64,000 bases of DNA, taken from NCBI RefSeq assembly GCF_009689005.1, contig NZ_AP021879.1:1178001-1242000 (forward strand). The letters run 5' to 3'. The translations under genes and the position numbers were made by a program. The notes under the pieces are model-generated. The model saw only the letters and a list, made by a program, of their open reading frames with translations. It made no database searches and had not been told where the DNA came from. This document shows positions 25,612 through 34,809 of the stretch, one piece after another (the first letter of the stretch is position 1; each line of letters opens with the position of its first letter). This DNA comes from Desulfosarcina ovata subsp. ovata. Lineage in GTDB: Bacteria; Desulfobacterota; Desulfobacteria; Desulfobacterales; Desulfosarcinaceae.

Positions 25612-27770
25612 TTTTCCTGGCGTCTTTGTTCAAAGAATGATATATCAAGCAGACCTGCAATAAACTGAAAAACCATCTCATAACGTAGATCGAATTTATG
25701 CGCATTTATCCAATTTTTAAAATCAACAGGATTGTCAGATATCTCATCTACTACATACTTTGCCACAAAATATTCATGAAAAATCTGATGAAAAAACCGG
25801 TATTCATTATTCCCGGAAGGCTCTATAATTCCGATCCCCGCGGTTAAAATTGTAATCAGCTCACGGTAGATTTTATTGGTGGCCTTGCGGCCAAGTTTAT
25901 GTATTTTTTTACCGTCTATCAGTTTGTCCAGTTCTTCTCCAAGACGTTCTTCATATATTGCTGATCTATAGAAAGATTTTTCAGCCAATTTTCTGAAGAA
26001 AACATTCGCGAGTTCCATCGTCCTAGTACCGCACCATATGCGAAAATAGTGACCTTGGTCTTGTTCAGCTTTTTCTACGAGTATTTTAACGGCGCTGGCT
26101 ATAAGTTGCGTTTGGGTCATCTTTTCGCGGGGAATATCGACATTATCGGTCTGCAGGACGTCTACGATTATAGATAACATAAGAGGATTATTAAAATAGT
26201 TTTTGATTCCGGTCTTCTCCTGGGATTCAAGATATCGGTCAATTTTTTTCCGTTTTTCATAATTTTTTAAATAGTTATATGTTAAGGCGTTAATGGCTTT
26301 GCCCTCAAGCGGTTGTACCACGTATTTTGCTGCGTCTTCCAAATCGAAAACTAAATGTCGGGATGTAATGATTACATTATGTAAGGAACCGATTTTAAAT
26401 ATTTCATCCGATTCTAACAATTCATCATACCCATCCAGCAGGAAAATAGCATTTCCCAACTGTTTATATTTTTTTAAATAATTGAGATAAACGGAAGGAT
26501 GAGAAAAATCGGTAGGGCCTTTTTCTGTCTCCATGTGGTTTAAAAATGATTTTATAATGGTATCAATAAAATTGATATCTTTTTCCAGAAGGTGACCCAT
26601 CTCAACGTAAACAGGAATAAGATGTTTCGCATTTTTAAATTCTTCATTGCAAAGTTGAAGAAGAAGTTTTCGAATCAAGGTGCTTTTCCCTGATCCCGCC
26701 CCACCGACAATCAATACCTTTTTGCCGTCTTTCGCGCGCCCAAACTGGCCGATGAGCGATGAAGGCAGTATTGATTGATTTTTTATTTCTTGCCGCTTTT
26801 TATCAGGTTTTTTGTTATCCTCATCACTTTTTTTAGAATTCGTTTGGCAAGGAGTTTTTGTCTCTTTTTGATCCGCCATTATTTGGAGTTTAACGTAGTT
26901 GCCCATATCAACATATCGTTCATCTCTCTTACCCAGGATGTTTTTGATTCTAACAAAATTAGAACTTAATATTTCCTGCTGTAGCATGTATTTAATATCA
27001 TAAACGCTTCTGAAATCCGGTAGCTCAAACCAGTTGTTACCAAAAAGTTTTTTTAACACCTCGTCGGGTGTGTTGACCGGTATAATCTCCAGGCGGGCGT
27101 CACCTTTATCGATGGCATATTTCCCATCCGGTGTTTCATATGCTGCGATCTCTTTCACATTTCCATGCGGGATAAAGAATTTGTCAACTTTGTAAGCGGC
27201 AACGGCATATATTTTTTGCTCCAGGTCTTCGATAGGGTCGATGATAAAATCTCCGCAATCGTTTTGCGCGAGCTTGCCCGTCAAGGCAATATCCGATGGT
27301 AGCGCATTCTGGATGGGATCGAGCAGCGCATGCATCAAAAAGGCAAGGTTATACGACCCCCCCTCGATACGGTACTGAGGGCTTTCCAGATCGAGCCCGG
27401 TAATCCCGGAATTAACAGACGGATTTATCTCAAATGAAAGAAATTTTTCCGAAACAGGATAGGCTTGGCCCAGCAGTCTTTCCACACAAGAAGCAATATG
27501 GATGTTGATGTCCGTGTTCGAGCTTGTAAATTTCGTCTTCCGGTCACCGACGGTCATTTTGAAGGTTCCGGCGTCCTGCAGAGAACAATCGACGCCATGG
27601 GTAAAAAAAGCCATGGCTCCGAAGCGATCGTATGCCTCGCCCACGATAATCGGAAAGGCAATCGGTGAGAGCGGTGCTTCATATCGGGTCCGGATGTTTT
27701 CGCCGTTTATGAAATCGCGGATACTGTGCAGATGTCTTTGCCACGCCTGAATCGAGTCATAAATTTTCAA
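25608..27770 (-). CDS. Lon-type Ser-Lys protease domain fused to a NACHT NTPase
   Basis: A 720-residue protein. Residues about 35-245 follow the proteolytic domain of Lon (peptidase S16). RIEGGSYNLAFLMHALL aligns with the Lon Ser loop (Ser139), SDIALTGKL with the conserved ADVAMTGEI strand, and IDPIEDLEQKIYAVAAYKV with IGGLKEKLLAA (Lys186), followed by FFIPHGN and LEIIPV. Ser and Lys are 47 residues apart, close to Lon. A charged linker (300-330) leads to a NACHT domain: Walker A GGAGSGKST (356-364), Walker B FLLDGYDEL (443-451) and VIITSR. NACHT/STAND proteins are inducible immune switches, so ligand sensing may activate the protease. There is no Lon ATPase domain. It is coupled to HEAT genes on both sides. 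Confidence 0.88.
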   Translation of the reverse strand: MKIYDSIQAWQRHLHSIRDFINGENIRTRYEAPLSPIAFPIIVGEAYDRFGAMAFFTHGVDCSLQDAGTFKMTVGDRKTKFTSSNTDINIHIASCVERLLGQAYPVSEKFLSFEINPSVNSGITGLDLESPQYRIEGGSYNLAFLMHALLDPIQNALPSDIALTGKLAQNDCGDFIIDPIEDLEQKIYAVAAYKVDKFFIPHGNVKEIAAYETPDGKYAIDKGDARLEIIPVNTPDEVLKKLFGNNWFELPDFRSVYDIKYMLQQEILSSNFVRIKNILGKRDERYVDMGNYVKLQIMADQKETKTPCQTNSKKSDEDNKKPDKKRQEIKNQSILPSSLIGQFGRAKDGKKVLIVGGAGSGKSTLIRKLLLQLCNEEFKNAKHLIPVYVEMGHLLEKDINFIDTIIKSFLNHMETEKGPTDFSHPSVYLNYLKKYKQLGNAIFLLDGYDELLESDEIFKIGSLHNVIITSRHLVFDLEDAAKYVVQPLEGKAINALTYNYLKNYEKRKKIDRYLESQEKTGIKNYFNNPLMLSIIVDVLQTDNVDIPREKMTQTQLIASAVKILVEKAEQDQGHYFRIWCGTRTMELANVFFRKLAEKSFYRSAIYEERLGEELDKLIDGKKIHKLGRKATNKIYRELITILTAGIGIIEPSGNNEYRFFHQIFHEYFVAKYVVDEISDNPVDFKNWINAHKFDLRYEMVFQFIAGLLDISFFEQRRQEK

Positions 27771-28897
27771 TGCGAATCCACCGTTATGCGTTTAACCGAG
27801 TCGGTTGCCAGCTTCACATCCAGGTAACCATACATTTCCAGATCGTCTTTTCGCCGTTGCAACGTGCACGCTATTTCAGGGGTATCTTCAAGATTGGTGA
27901 TCAGCGTGATCCTTAACTGGCGTGGGACGGATGACTCGGTGGTGCTGTGAAGAAAGATCCGGGCCGGAGCTTGTTCAACATCAAGCTCGAACTCATAGCT
28001 GCCGGTCTCGTCCAACGCCATGATGATGCCGGATTTTTTGAAATCGGACGCTGCGATCATATATCGGCGCGATGTTTCCGAAGGACACAATGCGCTTGCT
28101 TTTTGTTCAGGTTCCGAAGACCGCCGGTTTTTTTCGGCCGCCATTCGAATTCTCTTTATTGCATTTCGCGCCGCATTTTTTACCTCCATGTCATCGCAAA
28201 AAATTTGGAGTGCCGTCAGCCGTCTGACCACGCCCTCATCCCCGGTCAGGCCGAGCCCCTGCGCCACACTCTCTTTAAGCGCGTTGTTGACGATTTGATC
28301 GTACGGGCTTTTCCCGGGATCGAGAATCAGTTTGGCGGCAAGATGCGCCAATGCGATTTTTGCCTTTTCGGTACCCGTGGCGCCGAGCACCAGCGCCGTG
28401 TCCTGCTTGAGATAATAGGGGATCTCATCACCGGCTAAAATATCGACCAGAAATGCCTGCATGTCCGTTGAGGGGTCGATTCGTCCCTTTGCCTGCAAAT
28501 TTGCCAGCGCCCACTGTCGAACATCGTCAAGCTCATCATCGATGCCTGCGATCATACACCCTTCCAACGCATAGTGAAGGCCGCTGCGTTCAATGCTATC
28601 TTGATACAGCCGGCCGAGCATCTCTCTGACATCCTGTCGATGAACATCTTTTGCAACGGCTTTTACGATGCGGATTAAATACTCGGCATGCGGGCCCAGT
28701 ACCGGTGCTGCCGACAGCCCGTTTTCTTTTTCGACTTCAAGCACCAGCACTTTTGCTACCCAGTCTCCAATCCGCGGCAAAAAATCGAGTCCATCTTCTA
28801 TGAGGTCCTCTATGATCATGGCCTTGTGCCGGATATTGCCGCTGAGAACGAAATCTTCAGGAGACATATTCATACCATCCATAGGTTTTGAGTTCAT
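27767..28897 (-). CDS. Helical solenoid protein with C-terminal beta domain
   Basis: A 376-residue protein. The first 260 residues are repeated helices resembling degenerate HEAT repeats (DDVRQWALANLQAKGRID, YYLKQDTALVLGATGTEKA). The remaining 110 or so are beta-rich (YEFELDVEQAPARIFLHST, LRITLITNLED). The start at 28897 is 6 bases after AAGGAG; an overlapping ATG at 28901 is in another frame. It overlaps the protease-NACHT gene by 4 bases. Base composition is closer to the host than that of its AT-rich neighbours. A binding or regulatory role for the NACHT protein is inferred. Confidence 0.75.
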   Translation of the reverse strand: MNSKPMDGMNMSPEDFVLSGNIRHKAMIIEDLIEDGLDFLPRIGDWVAKVLVLEVEKENGLSAAPVLGPHAEYLIRIVKAVAKDVHRQDVREMLGRLYQDSIERSGLHYALEGCMIAGIDDELDDVRQWALANLQAKGRIDPSTDMQAFLVDILAGDEIPYYLKQDTALVLGATGTEKAKIALAHLAAKLILDPGKSPYDQIVNNALKESVAQGLGLTGDEGVVRRLTALQIFCDDMEVKNAARNAIKRIRMAAEKNRRSSEPEQKASALCPSETSRRYMIAASDFKKSGIIMALDETGSYEFELDVEQAPARIFLHSTTESSVPRQLRITLITNLEDTPEIACTLQRRKDDLEMYGYLDVKLATDSVKRITVDSH

Positions 28898-28942
28898 TCA
28901 TGACTCCTTTTAACTATCCTGGTATCGGACCGTGATCATTGA

Positions 28943-30946
28943 TTACCGTAATCGTTCGACGTCATGTTGCGTCAACTCAATGCGTTTAAAATAAAGTGCC
29001 TTCTCAATGCCGTTTACAATGAAGGCCGGCCCTTCATCCGTACATAATAGGTCCGCATAAGGGTGGCCGTGACAATTTTTAAAAATAAAATGATTTTTGT
29101 CGATGTCGCCGTCTTTTACATCCTGCTTTATCCGATCTGCAAAACGAGCCTTTTGTCTCCTGGCACGGGCGGTTTTTGCGCTTCCTTCCATGATAGATTC
29201 AAGCACAAATTCCCCGAATCGATACTGCTGTCCGTATTCGATCAAAAGGCATCGCAAAAATGATATCTCAACCTCAACGTCGGCTTGGTTTTCCTTGAGA
29301 AAAGCACCATCTTCAAGTAGGCATAAAATCGTAAATAGCTTAGATGAGGCTTCAGGAATCTTTGGATCAAGGCCTTCTCCATTAGCATCCGTATCGATTC
29401 CCCAAAGGTCCTTTAACCCGATAACCGATTTGTCGAAAATCTCCAGAATAAGTCTTTCATTCAAGGGCCGAAAAAAGGTTTGAAATTTGTTTTCCCACTG
29501 TACCATTTGCAACAATAAATCTTCTGTGAAATCGTCAAATTCAGTATCTATTACAGAGAGTTTGTCTTTTATTCGGATATAAAAATTTTTATCGTTTAAA
29601 ATTTTTTCATTTAATATAATTACGATACGGTTCGCCTTTCTTTGCTCGCCAGAAAGCCCTGCAATTTCATCTATTTCGTTTGCGCTTAATATATCATGGA
29701 CTTTTGCCATATCGATAAAAAATGATACAGATGGGAATCGAACACGGATTTTAAATTCTATTTCTTTTTTTGAATTCTTTAGTCTTTCCAATAAATCATT
29801 GGTGAAACCGTAAAATTCAGTATCTATTACCGATAGTTTGTCCTTTATTCGGATATAGCTTTTTTCATCTTCTACAATTTTTTCATTTAATATGTCTAAG
29901 ATGAGTCGCTCTAAGATGAGTCGCGCCTCTCTTTGTTCACCCGAAAGATCTTTAATTTCTTCTATTAGAAATCGAACGCGGGTTCCTATTTCTTTTATAT
30001 TTTTTATTTTTATCAATAAATCTTTTGTGAAATCGTCAATTTCAGTATCTTTTAATGATAGGTATACCTCTACCCAGATTTTGTTTTTCCACTCCTCTGT
30101 TTGTGGCGACAAATCTTTAGTAAAATCAAAATTTTCTGTAACAATTGCCGATAGTTCATTGTTGATAATTATTTCATTTAATATTTCTAAGATGAGTCGC
30201 GCCTTTCTTTGTTTATCCGAAAGCGTTTTAATTTCATCAATTAGAAATTGAACACGGGTTTCTAATTCTATTTCTTTTATATTTTTTATTTTTATCAATA
30301 AATCTTTTGTGAAATCGTCAAATTCAGTATTTTTTTTCGATAGATATCCTTCTGTTCGGCTATAGAATTTTAAATCTTTTAAAATTTTATTATTTAATAT
30401 TTTTATGATGTTTAGCGCTTTTTTTTCTTCGCTCGGAAGCGCTTCAATAGCTTCTATTTCATCTGTGCTTAATACATCCAGTTCACTTGCCGTATCGATG
30501 AAAGCAGATACAGATACAACTTGTTCCTTGACGAATTTTATTCTGCGCCCCCTTAATCGATAGCCCATTTGATTATTAAAAACCCGAAAAAAATCGTCAT
30601 TTTTATGGCTTTTCATTTCTTCGAATTTAAACCAAATAACTGTTTTTTTAGCTTCTTGAAGGCAATTAAATAAAAATTCTTGCAACGCGTCTTGCAAGAG
30701 GTCTTTCGATTTCTTTTTAAGGTTATGGTTTTCATATTCGGAATATATACTGACTATGGATTTCCATTTTTTCCAAACAAAATCTGAATTGCAAATCAGA
30801 CATTGCAGCAGTTTTTCACGGTCACCGTCCTTGATGCTGCCTTCCTGAAACAAAGCGATGAGATCTGCAAGATAAAGGCTTTTACAATCTGTTCCCTGGC
30901 AAAAAATCGGTAACCATCTTTTTGGGTTATTGTAGCAAAACTGCAT
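28943..30946 (-). CDS. Large protein with internal 80-90-residue repeats, first gene of the protease-NACHT operon
   Basis: A 667-residue protein, start supported by GAGGTGAG. Residues about 145-500 hold four degenerate repeats built on LSxEQRKARLILxILNEKI, a short linker, LSVIDTEFDDFTKDLL and KIKNIKEI. The repeats are helical and charged and may form a rod. The first 130 residues contain several Cys and a helical LxDALQEFLFNCLQEAKK segment. The C-terminus (NCHGHPYADLLCTDEGPAFIV) looks like a separate small domain. No catalytic motif is recognised. The DNA is very AT-rich. It could be a sensor or structural partner for the protease-NACHT protein. Confidence 0.8.
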   Translation of the reverse strand: MQFCYNNPKRWLPIFCQGTDCKSLYLADLIALFQEGSIKDGDREKLLQCLICNSDFVWKKWKSIVSIYSEYENHNLKKKSKDLLQDALQEFLFNCLQEAKKTVIWFKFEEMKSHKNDDFFRVFNNQMGYRLRGRRIKFVKEQVVSVSAFIDTASELDVLSTDEIEAIEALPSEEKKALNIIKILNNKILKDLKFYSRTEGYLSKKNTEFDDFTKDLLIKIKNIKEIELETRVQFLIDEIKTLSDKQRKARLILEILNEIIINNELSAIVTENFDFTKDLSPQTEEWKNKIWVEVYLSLKDTEIDDFTKDLLIKIKNIKEIGTRVRFLIEEIKDLSGEQREARLILERLILDILNEKIVEDEKSYIRIKDKLSVIDTEFYGFTNDLLERLKNSKKEIEFKIRVRFPSVSFFIDMAKVHDILSANEIDEIAGLSGEQRKANRIVIILNEKILNDKNFYIRIKDKLSVIDTEFDDFTEDLLLQMVQWENKFQTFFRPLNERLILEIFDKSVIGLKDLWGIDTDANGEGLDPKIPEASSKLFTILCLLEDGAFLKENQADVEVEISFLRCLLIEYGQQYRFGEFVLESIMEGSAKTARARRQKARFADRIKQDVKDGDIDKNHFIFKNCHGHPYADLLCTDEGPAFIVNGIEKALYFKRIELTQHDVERLR
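29500..30440. repeat. Degenerate tandem DNA repeats inside the repeat-protein gene
   Basis: The plus-strand phrase AATAAATCTTTTGTGAAATC, with small changes, recurs near 29515, 29780, 30015 and 30298, followed each time by a TCAGTAT-like segment, and a partial copy lies near 30110. Units are roughly 230-280 bases. Near identity of some segments suggests recent unit duplication or gene conversion. Confidence 0.75.
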
Positions 30947-31261
30947 ATTTTCTCACCTCGATGTTATTGCCTGCCCCTTTAGTATTCCCGCTTTGATTGT
31001 CCGAGTTTTAAATTTTTCGTCAGAAAATAGTACCAAAACTGTCACAAGGGCATCCATCCAACCCATTAATACCATAGAAAGAAGGCAGGACCACAATAAC
31101 TCATAACAGCATTGGAGCTACCCATGAGAAGCCTACAACCAAATTCTATTGCCGCGGCGCCAACCGGACCCATTCGTTTCCTTAATATTCGGATAGGCAA
31201 AAAAAGTACAATAAAAGAGCGGACGGTTACAAGGGTTAAAAACATTAAAAAGGGGCAACGC
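30947..31261. other. Divergent intergenic region
   Basis: About 315 bases between the minus-strand island operon and the plus-strand GH17-like gene. It must contain promoters for both directions. The left half is AT-rich, but no confident -35/-10 pair was identified. In-frame codons extend upstream of 31262 to an ATG at 31112, but without a better ribosome site. Confidence 0.4.
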
Positions 31262-32554
31262 ATGAGAACCGGAAAGAAAGCATTCATTCATAAGCCAAAT
31301 CAACGCCTCAGACTTTATCGAAAAAAAGCAGCTCGTCTCGCTATCGGTTTTTTGATGGCCCTGTCATCGGTTGCCCTATGGTCTTTTGATATCGTCATGG
31401 CGGATGACATTGCGTCTCAATCGCTTGATGGAATCTGTTATTCGCCTTTCCGGGATGGAGATAGCCCCAACTGGGGCACCTTTCCGAGTCTTGACGAAAT
31501 TGAAGAGGATCTGTCCATGCTTTCCGGATTGACCGCCAGAATTCGGACCTATGGCAATGACGATGTACTGTTTGAAATTCCCGAGCTCTGCGATGCAAAA
31601 GGCCTCGATGCCTACGTCGGTGCTTGGATTTCCAGTGATGCCGCGGCGAATGATCAGAACATTTCCCGGCTGATTCAGATTGCCGACCAGGGCTACCAAA
31701 CCACAGTGGGTCTGATCGTTGGCAGCGAGGTCTTGCTGCGCGGGGATGCAACCGAAGCCGAACTGCTGGCTTATATGGCAACGGTTAAGGCGGCAACCGG
31801 ACTTCCCGTATCGACGGCCGGGACCTATGGCAACTATTTAAGCCATGAAGCGATTGCAGAGGCCGTGGATTTCATCCTTGTCCACATCCATCCTTATTGG
31901 GACGGCATTTCGGTTGAATCCGCAGCCCAATATGTCATTGACCGGTGCCTCCAGATTCAGGATGCCTATCCGGGGAAAGAGGTCATTATCGGGGAGACAG
32001 GCTGGCCGACCGACGGAGACACCGTCGGCGAAGCCGTACCAAGCGAAGTTAATCAAAAAAGATTTTTAGACGAATTTATTCGTCTGGCTAGTGATTACCA
32101 GATAACCTATTTTATCTTTGAATCGTACGACGAAGGCTGGAAAATAGAAGACGAGGGAACCGTCGGTGGATCCTGGGGTCTATTTTATTCAGATCGAACG
32201 CCTAAACCGGCCTTGGATGAATATTGGGAGGGCAACGATACCGGCAACGGCAGTTCATCGCAAAGTAACGAAAGCGGTGGTGGTGGTGGTGGTGGTGGAT
32301 GTTTTATCACCTCCGCCACATCTCGGCGGAATCTAATAAATAAAGAAGCTATCACAATTTATCTGGAATCCGTTTACACTTATAAACCGGGCTCAGGTTA
32401 CGCACTTGCGGATAAACTCACCAATCTTGTTTATCGCCTCAGAGGCTTCAGGCAAAAAGGGTGCAAAACCTTGAAACACATGTGGCATTCCGTCCCATAT
32501 TTCAATTTCTACATCGCACCCCTGCCCGGCAGCATGCTTGGCCAGCCGGGTTGA
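31262..32554 (+). CDS. Exported GH17-like glycosidase with abnormal C-terminus
   Basis: The start at 31262 is chosen for the GGGG ribosome site and the following signal segment (LAIGFLMALSSVALWSF). The catalytic domain follows the GH17 (beta-1,3-glucanase-like) barrel: GICYSPFRDG, ARIRTYGND, VGSEVLLRG (acid/base Glu), HIHPYWDG and IIGETGWPTDG (nucleophile Glu). A glycine run (32275-32300) leads to CFITSA, resembling the GGGCFIATAAYGS tails that end many exported proteins of this group. After that the frame runs 160 bases into the antisense of the next gene, so the natural end seems lost. It probably trims cell-surface or environmental beta-glucan. Confidence 0.8.
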   Translation: MRTGKKAFIHKPNQRLRLYRKKAARLAIGFLMALSSVALWSFDIVMADDIASQSLDGICYSPFRDGDSPNWGTFPSLDEIEEDLSMLSGLTARIRTYGNDDVLFEIPELCDAKGLDAYVGAWISSDAAANDQNISRLIQIADQGYQTTVGLIVGSEVLLRGDATEAELLAYMATVKAATGLPVSTAGTYGNYLSHEAIAEAVDFILVHIHPYWDGISVESAAQYVIDRCLQIQDAYPGKEVIIGETGWPTDGDTVGEAVPSEVNQKRFLDEFIRLASDYQITYFIFESYDEGWKIEDEGTVGGSWGLFYSDRTPKPALDEYWEGNDTGNGSSSQSNESGGGGGGGGCFITSATSRRNLINKEAITIYLESVYTYKPGSGYALADKLTNLVYRLRGFRQKGCKTLKHMWHSVPYFNFYIAPLPGSMLGQPG

Positions 32555-33310
32555 ATCATCCAGTAAAACTTCAAAATCACCGACCTGCAACAATAGCGGA
32601 GGCATCCCGGCATAATTACCGAACAGGGGCGATGCGTACGGATTTGTGGGTTCCGTATTCTTACCCAGGTAAACAGGGATGAGTGCGGGCAGGATGGCCG
32701 GATTAATGATCGGGTCTACGGAAGCCCGGGTAACCAGCGAAGGACTTCTACCGGTAAAATCAGTTGCCGGGGAAATGGCAACAACGGCTGTCGGTAGAGG
32801 TAGCGATAAATCTTTGATTTTTAGAAGGCTGGCCAAAGCCAAATTGCCCCCTGCGGAGTCCCCCATCAAAAACGCCGTCAAAGCAGGCGATTTTTTATCC
32901 GGGCCGTTTTCACGCATCCACTGATATGCCTGAATGCAATCATCCAACCCGGATGGGAACGGATGCTCAGGGGCCAGACGATAATCGACGGAAAGGACCA
33001 CGGCCCCTGTTGCTTGGGAAATGCGTGACAGAAGGGCCCGGTAAGCGGAAAGAGAACCAGAGATCCAAGAACCTCCATGAAGATAGAGGATTCGCCGATT
33101 GGGATCGGCACCGTCCGCAATAACCCATTCCATTGAAATATGAGCTGCTTTTACCGGATGCCACTGCCCATGTATTTCCGAGGTTGACGGGTGGACTCGA
33201 AAATACTGATCAATCAACCTGCGTCTTGCATCAAGGTCATGGATTAATTCGAAGGCTCGAACCGATATTAACCGCAGGTGGTCGATTACTTTTTCTGCAG
33301 GATTGTTCAA
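32393..33310 (-). CDS. Alpha/beta hydrolase (HSL-like esterase)
   Basis: A 305-residue cytoplasmic protein with the hormone-sensitive-lipase-family oxyanion motif as HGGSW, YRLAPEHPFPSGLDD, nucleophile motif GDSAGGN, and late Asp and His (LLDDSTRLAKHA, MPHVFQGF). It hydrolyses short-chain esters in known relatives. Its 3' end overlaps the antisense end of the GH17-like gene by about 160 bases. It faces away from the YibE/F gene. Confidence 0.9.
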   Translation of the reverse strand: MNNPAEKVIDHLRLISVRAFELIHDLDARRRLIDQYFRVHPSTSEIHGQWHPVKAAHISMEWVIADGADPNRRILYLHGGSWISGSLSAYRALLSRISQATGAVVLSVDYRLAPEHPFPSGLDDCIQAYQWMRENGPDKKSPALTAFLMGDSAGGNLALASLLKIKDLSLPLPTAVVAISPATDFTGRSPSLVTRASVDPIINPAILPALIPVYLGKNTEPTNPYASPLFGNYAGMPPLLLQVGDFEVLLDDSTRLAKHAAGQGCDVEIEIWDGMPHVFQGFAPFLPEASEAINKIGEFIRKCVT

Positions 33311-33533
33311 GATATCTCCTTTTGACGGGGTTTGTCATCCCGGGTCTGGCTTACGCTTATCATGGGCCATTCATCCGCTTTAAATCACATATACCATATG
33401 CTCATCAAATGCTAACAAAAGCCCTCTATATATCCTCAATTCGAATAAGCCCAAACACCGCAGGACCGGGGGGACGAAAAACCAAGAGTCTTAAAAAAAA
33501 GATAGCCATGTTGCCGAAGCGATAATGTAAAAG

Positions 33534-34745
33534 ATGCCGAAAATGTTCAGGAACACGTCCGCCAAAATCCAATCTGTCGCCAGCAGTCTTAAAAGCTTTA
33601 GTTTTCTTGTTTCAGCGGCGCTCATTTTTTTTACGGCTATAATTATCATTTCCATCAGCCGGATGGATTACACCAAGTACTCAAAAGGTATGGGCGGGGC
33701 CACTATTACCTATGAAAAATGCAGGATTTTATCGATTCTTGACGAATCCCTTAAAAAGAGCACCTATTCCAGCAACATTATGGTGGGGAATCAGAAACTC
33801 GAGATCAAAATGCTCACAGGGAAGCACAAGGGAGAGACGCTGACCGCAAGCAATTATTTGAGCACCTACAACAGTGTCGTTGCCCAAAAAGGCCAAAAGC
33901 TCACCGTCATTGTTGATGAACTGGATTCCGGCAAGTTTAAGATCCGTGTCTATAACTATGACAGAGCCCCATATATTTATCTATTCGCACTTGTCTTTCT
34001 GTTAACGATGGTTGTTGTCAGTGGAAAAAAGGGGCTGATGTCGTGCTTGAGCCTGATTTACACCTTCGTTTGCATTCTGCTCATATTTTTGCCGCTCATC
34101 ATGCGGGGATATTCTCCGGTATGGGTGGCTATCGGGCTGGTGATCCTTGTGACCTCCGCGAACATGATCTTTCTCAACGGCATCAGCAAGAAAACCTTTT
34201 GCGCCATTATGGGAACCGCCAGCGGCGTCATCCTTTCCGGGATTATTCTGCTTATCTTCAGCAAGTTGGTGCATGTTTCGGGCTTCAACCTGGAAGAGGC
34301 CGAAAGCCTGCTGTTTATCCGGCAGAAAACAGGCTTGGGGGTTGAAAATATTCTGTTTGCAGGCATTCTGATCGCTTCTATGGGAGCCGTCATGGATACG
34401 GCGCTCTCCATCGTTTCGGCCATCAACGAACTGCATGCCAATATGCCCGATTTCGGTGCCATGAAGCTTTTCAAGGCGGGGATGAATGTCGGCAAGGACA
34501 TGATCGGCACCATGTCCAATACACTGATATTAGCCTTTGCGGGCGCAGCCTTGTCAACTATCATTGTCCTTCATTTTTATTCTGTTCAATACAACCATCT
34601 TATCAATTCAAATTTTGTTGCCATTGAGATCGCACAGGCGTTGTCCGGAAGTATGGCCGTGGTTCTGACGATCCCTCTGACGGCGGCCATAACGGCCAGA
34701 ATCTTAGAAAAACACAGTGCTTGCAGCACAGGCGGCTGCGTGTAG
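33534..34745 (+). CDS. YibE/F family membrane protein
   Basis: A 403-residue protein. The N-terminal membrane helix is followed by a periplasmic beta domain of about 100 residues (MLTGKHKGETLTASNYLS, a YibE/F hallmark), then about seven hydrophobic helices with GAVMDTALSIVSAINELH and DMIGTMSNTLILAFAGA. The family is a predicted transporter or channel of unknown substrate. It stands alone; a 64-base gap separates it from the interrupted phosphatase gene. The 220 bases before it hold no gene. Confidence 0.88.
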   Translation: MPKMFRNTSAKIQSVASSLKSFSFLVSAALIFFTAIIIISISRMDYTKYSKGMGGATITYEKCRILSILDESLKKSTYSSNIMVGNQKLEIKMLTGKHKGETLTASNYLSTYNSVVAQKGQKLTVIVDELDSGKFKIRVYNYDRAPYIYLFALVFLLTMVVVSGKKGLMSCLSLIYTFVCILLIFLPLIMRGYSPVWVAIGLVILVTSANMIFLNGISKKTFCAIMGTASGVILSGIILLIFSKLVHVSGFNLEEAESLLFIRQKTGLGVENILFAGILIASMGAVMDTALSIVSAINELHANMPDFGAMKLFKAGMNVGKDMIGTMSNTLILAFAGAALSTIIVLHFYSVQYNHLINSNFVAIEIAQALSGSMAVVLTIPLTAAITARILEKHSACSTGGCV

Positions 34746-34809
34746 ACCCGTTTCAATATGCAGACGCATACTGAAGTGACATCAACAAAAAGAAAAAGGG
34801 GAGAAACAA

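Noticed and set aside
29500-30440. A CRISPR array in the AT-rich repeats
   Set aside because: The repeated phrases are 230-280 bases apart, vary in sequence and lie inside an open reading frame, so they are protein-coding repeats.
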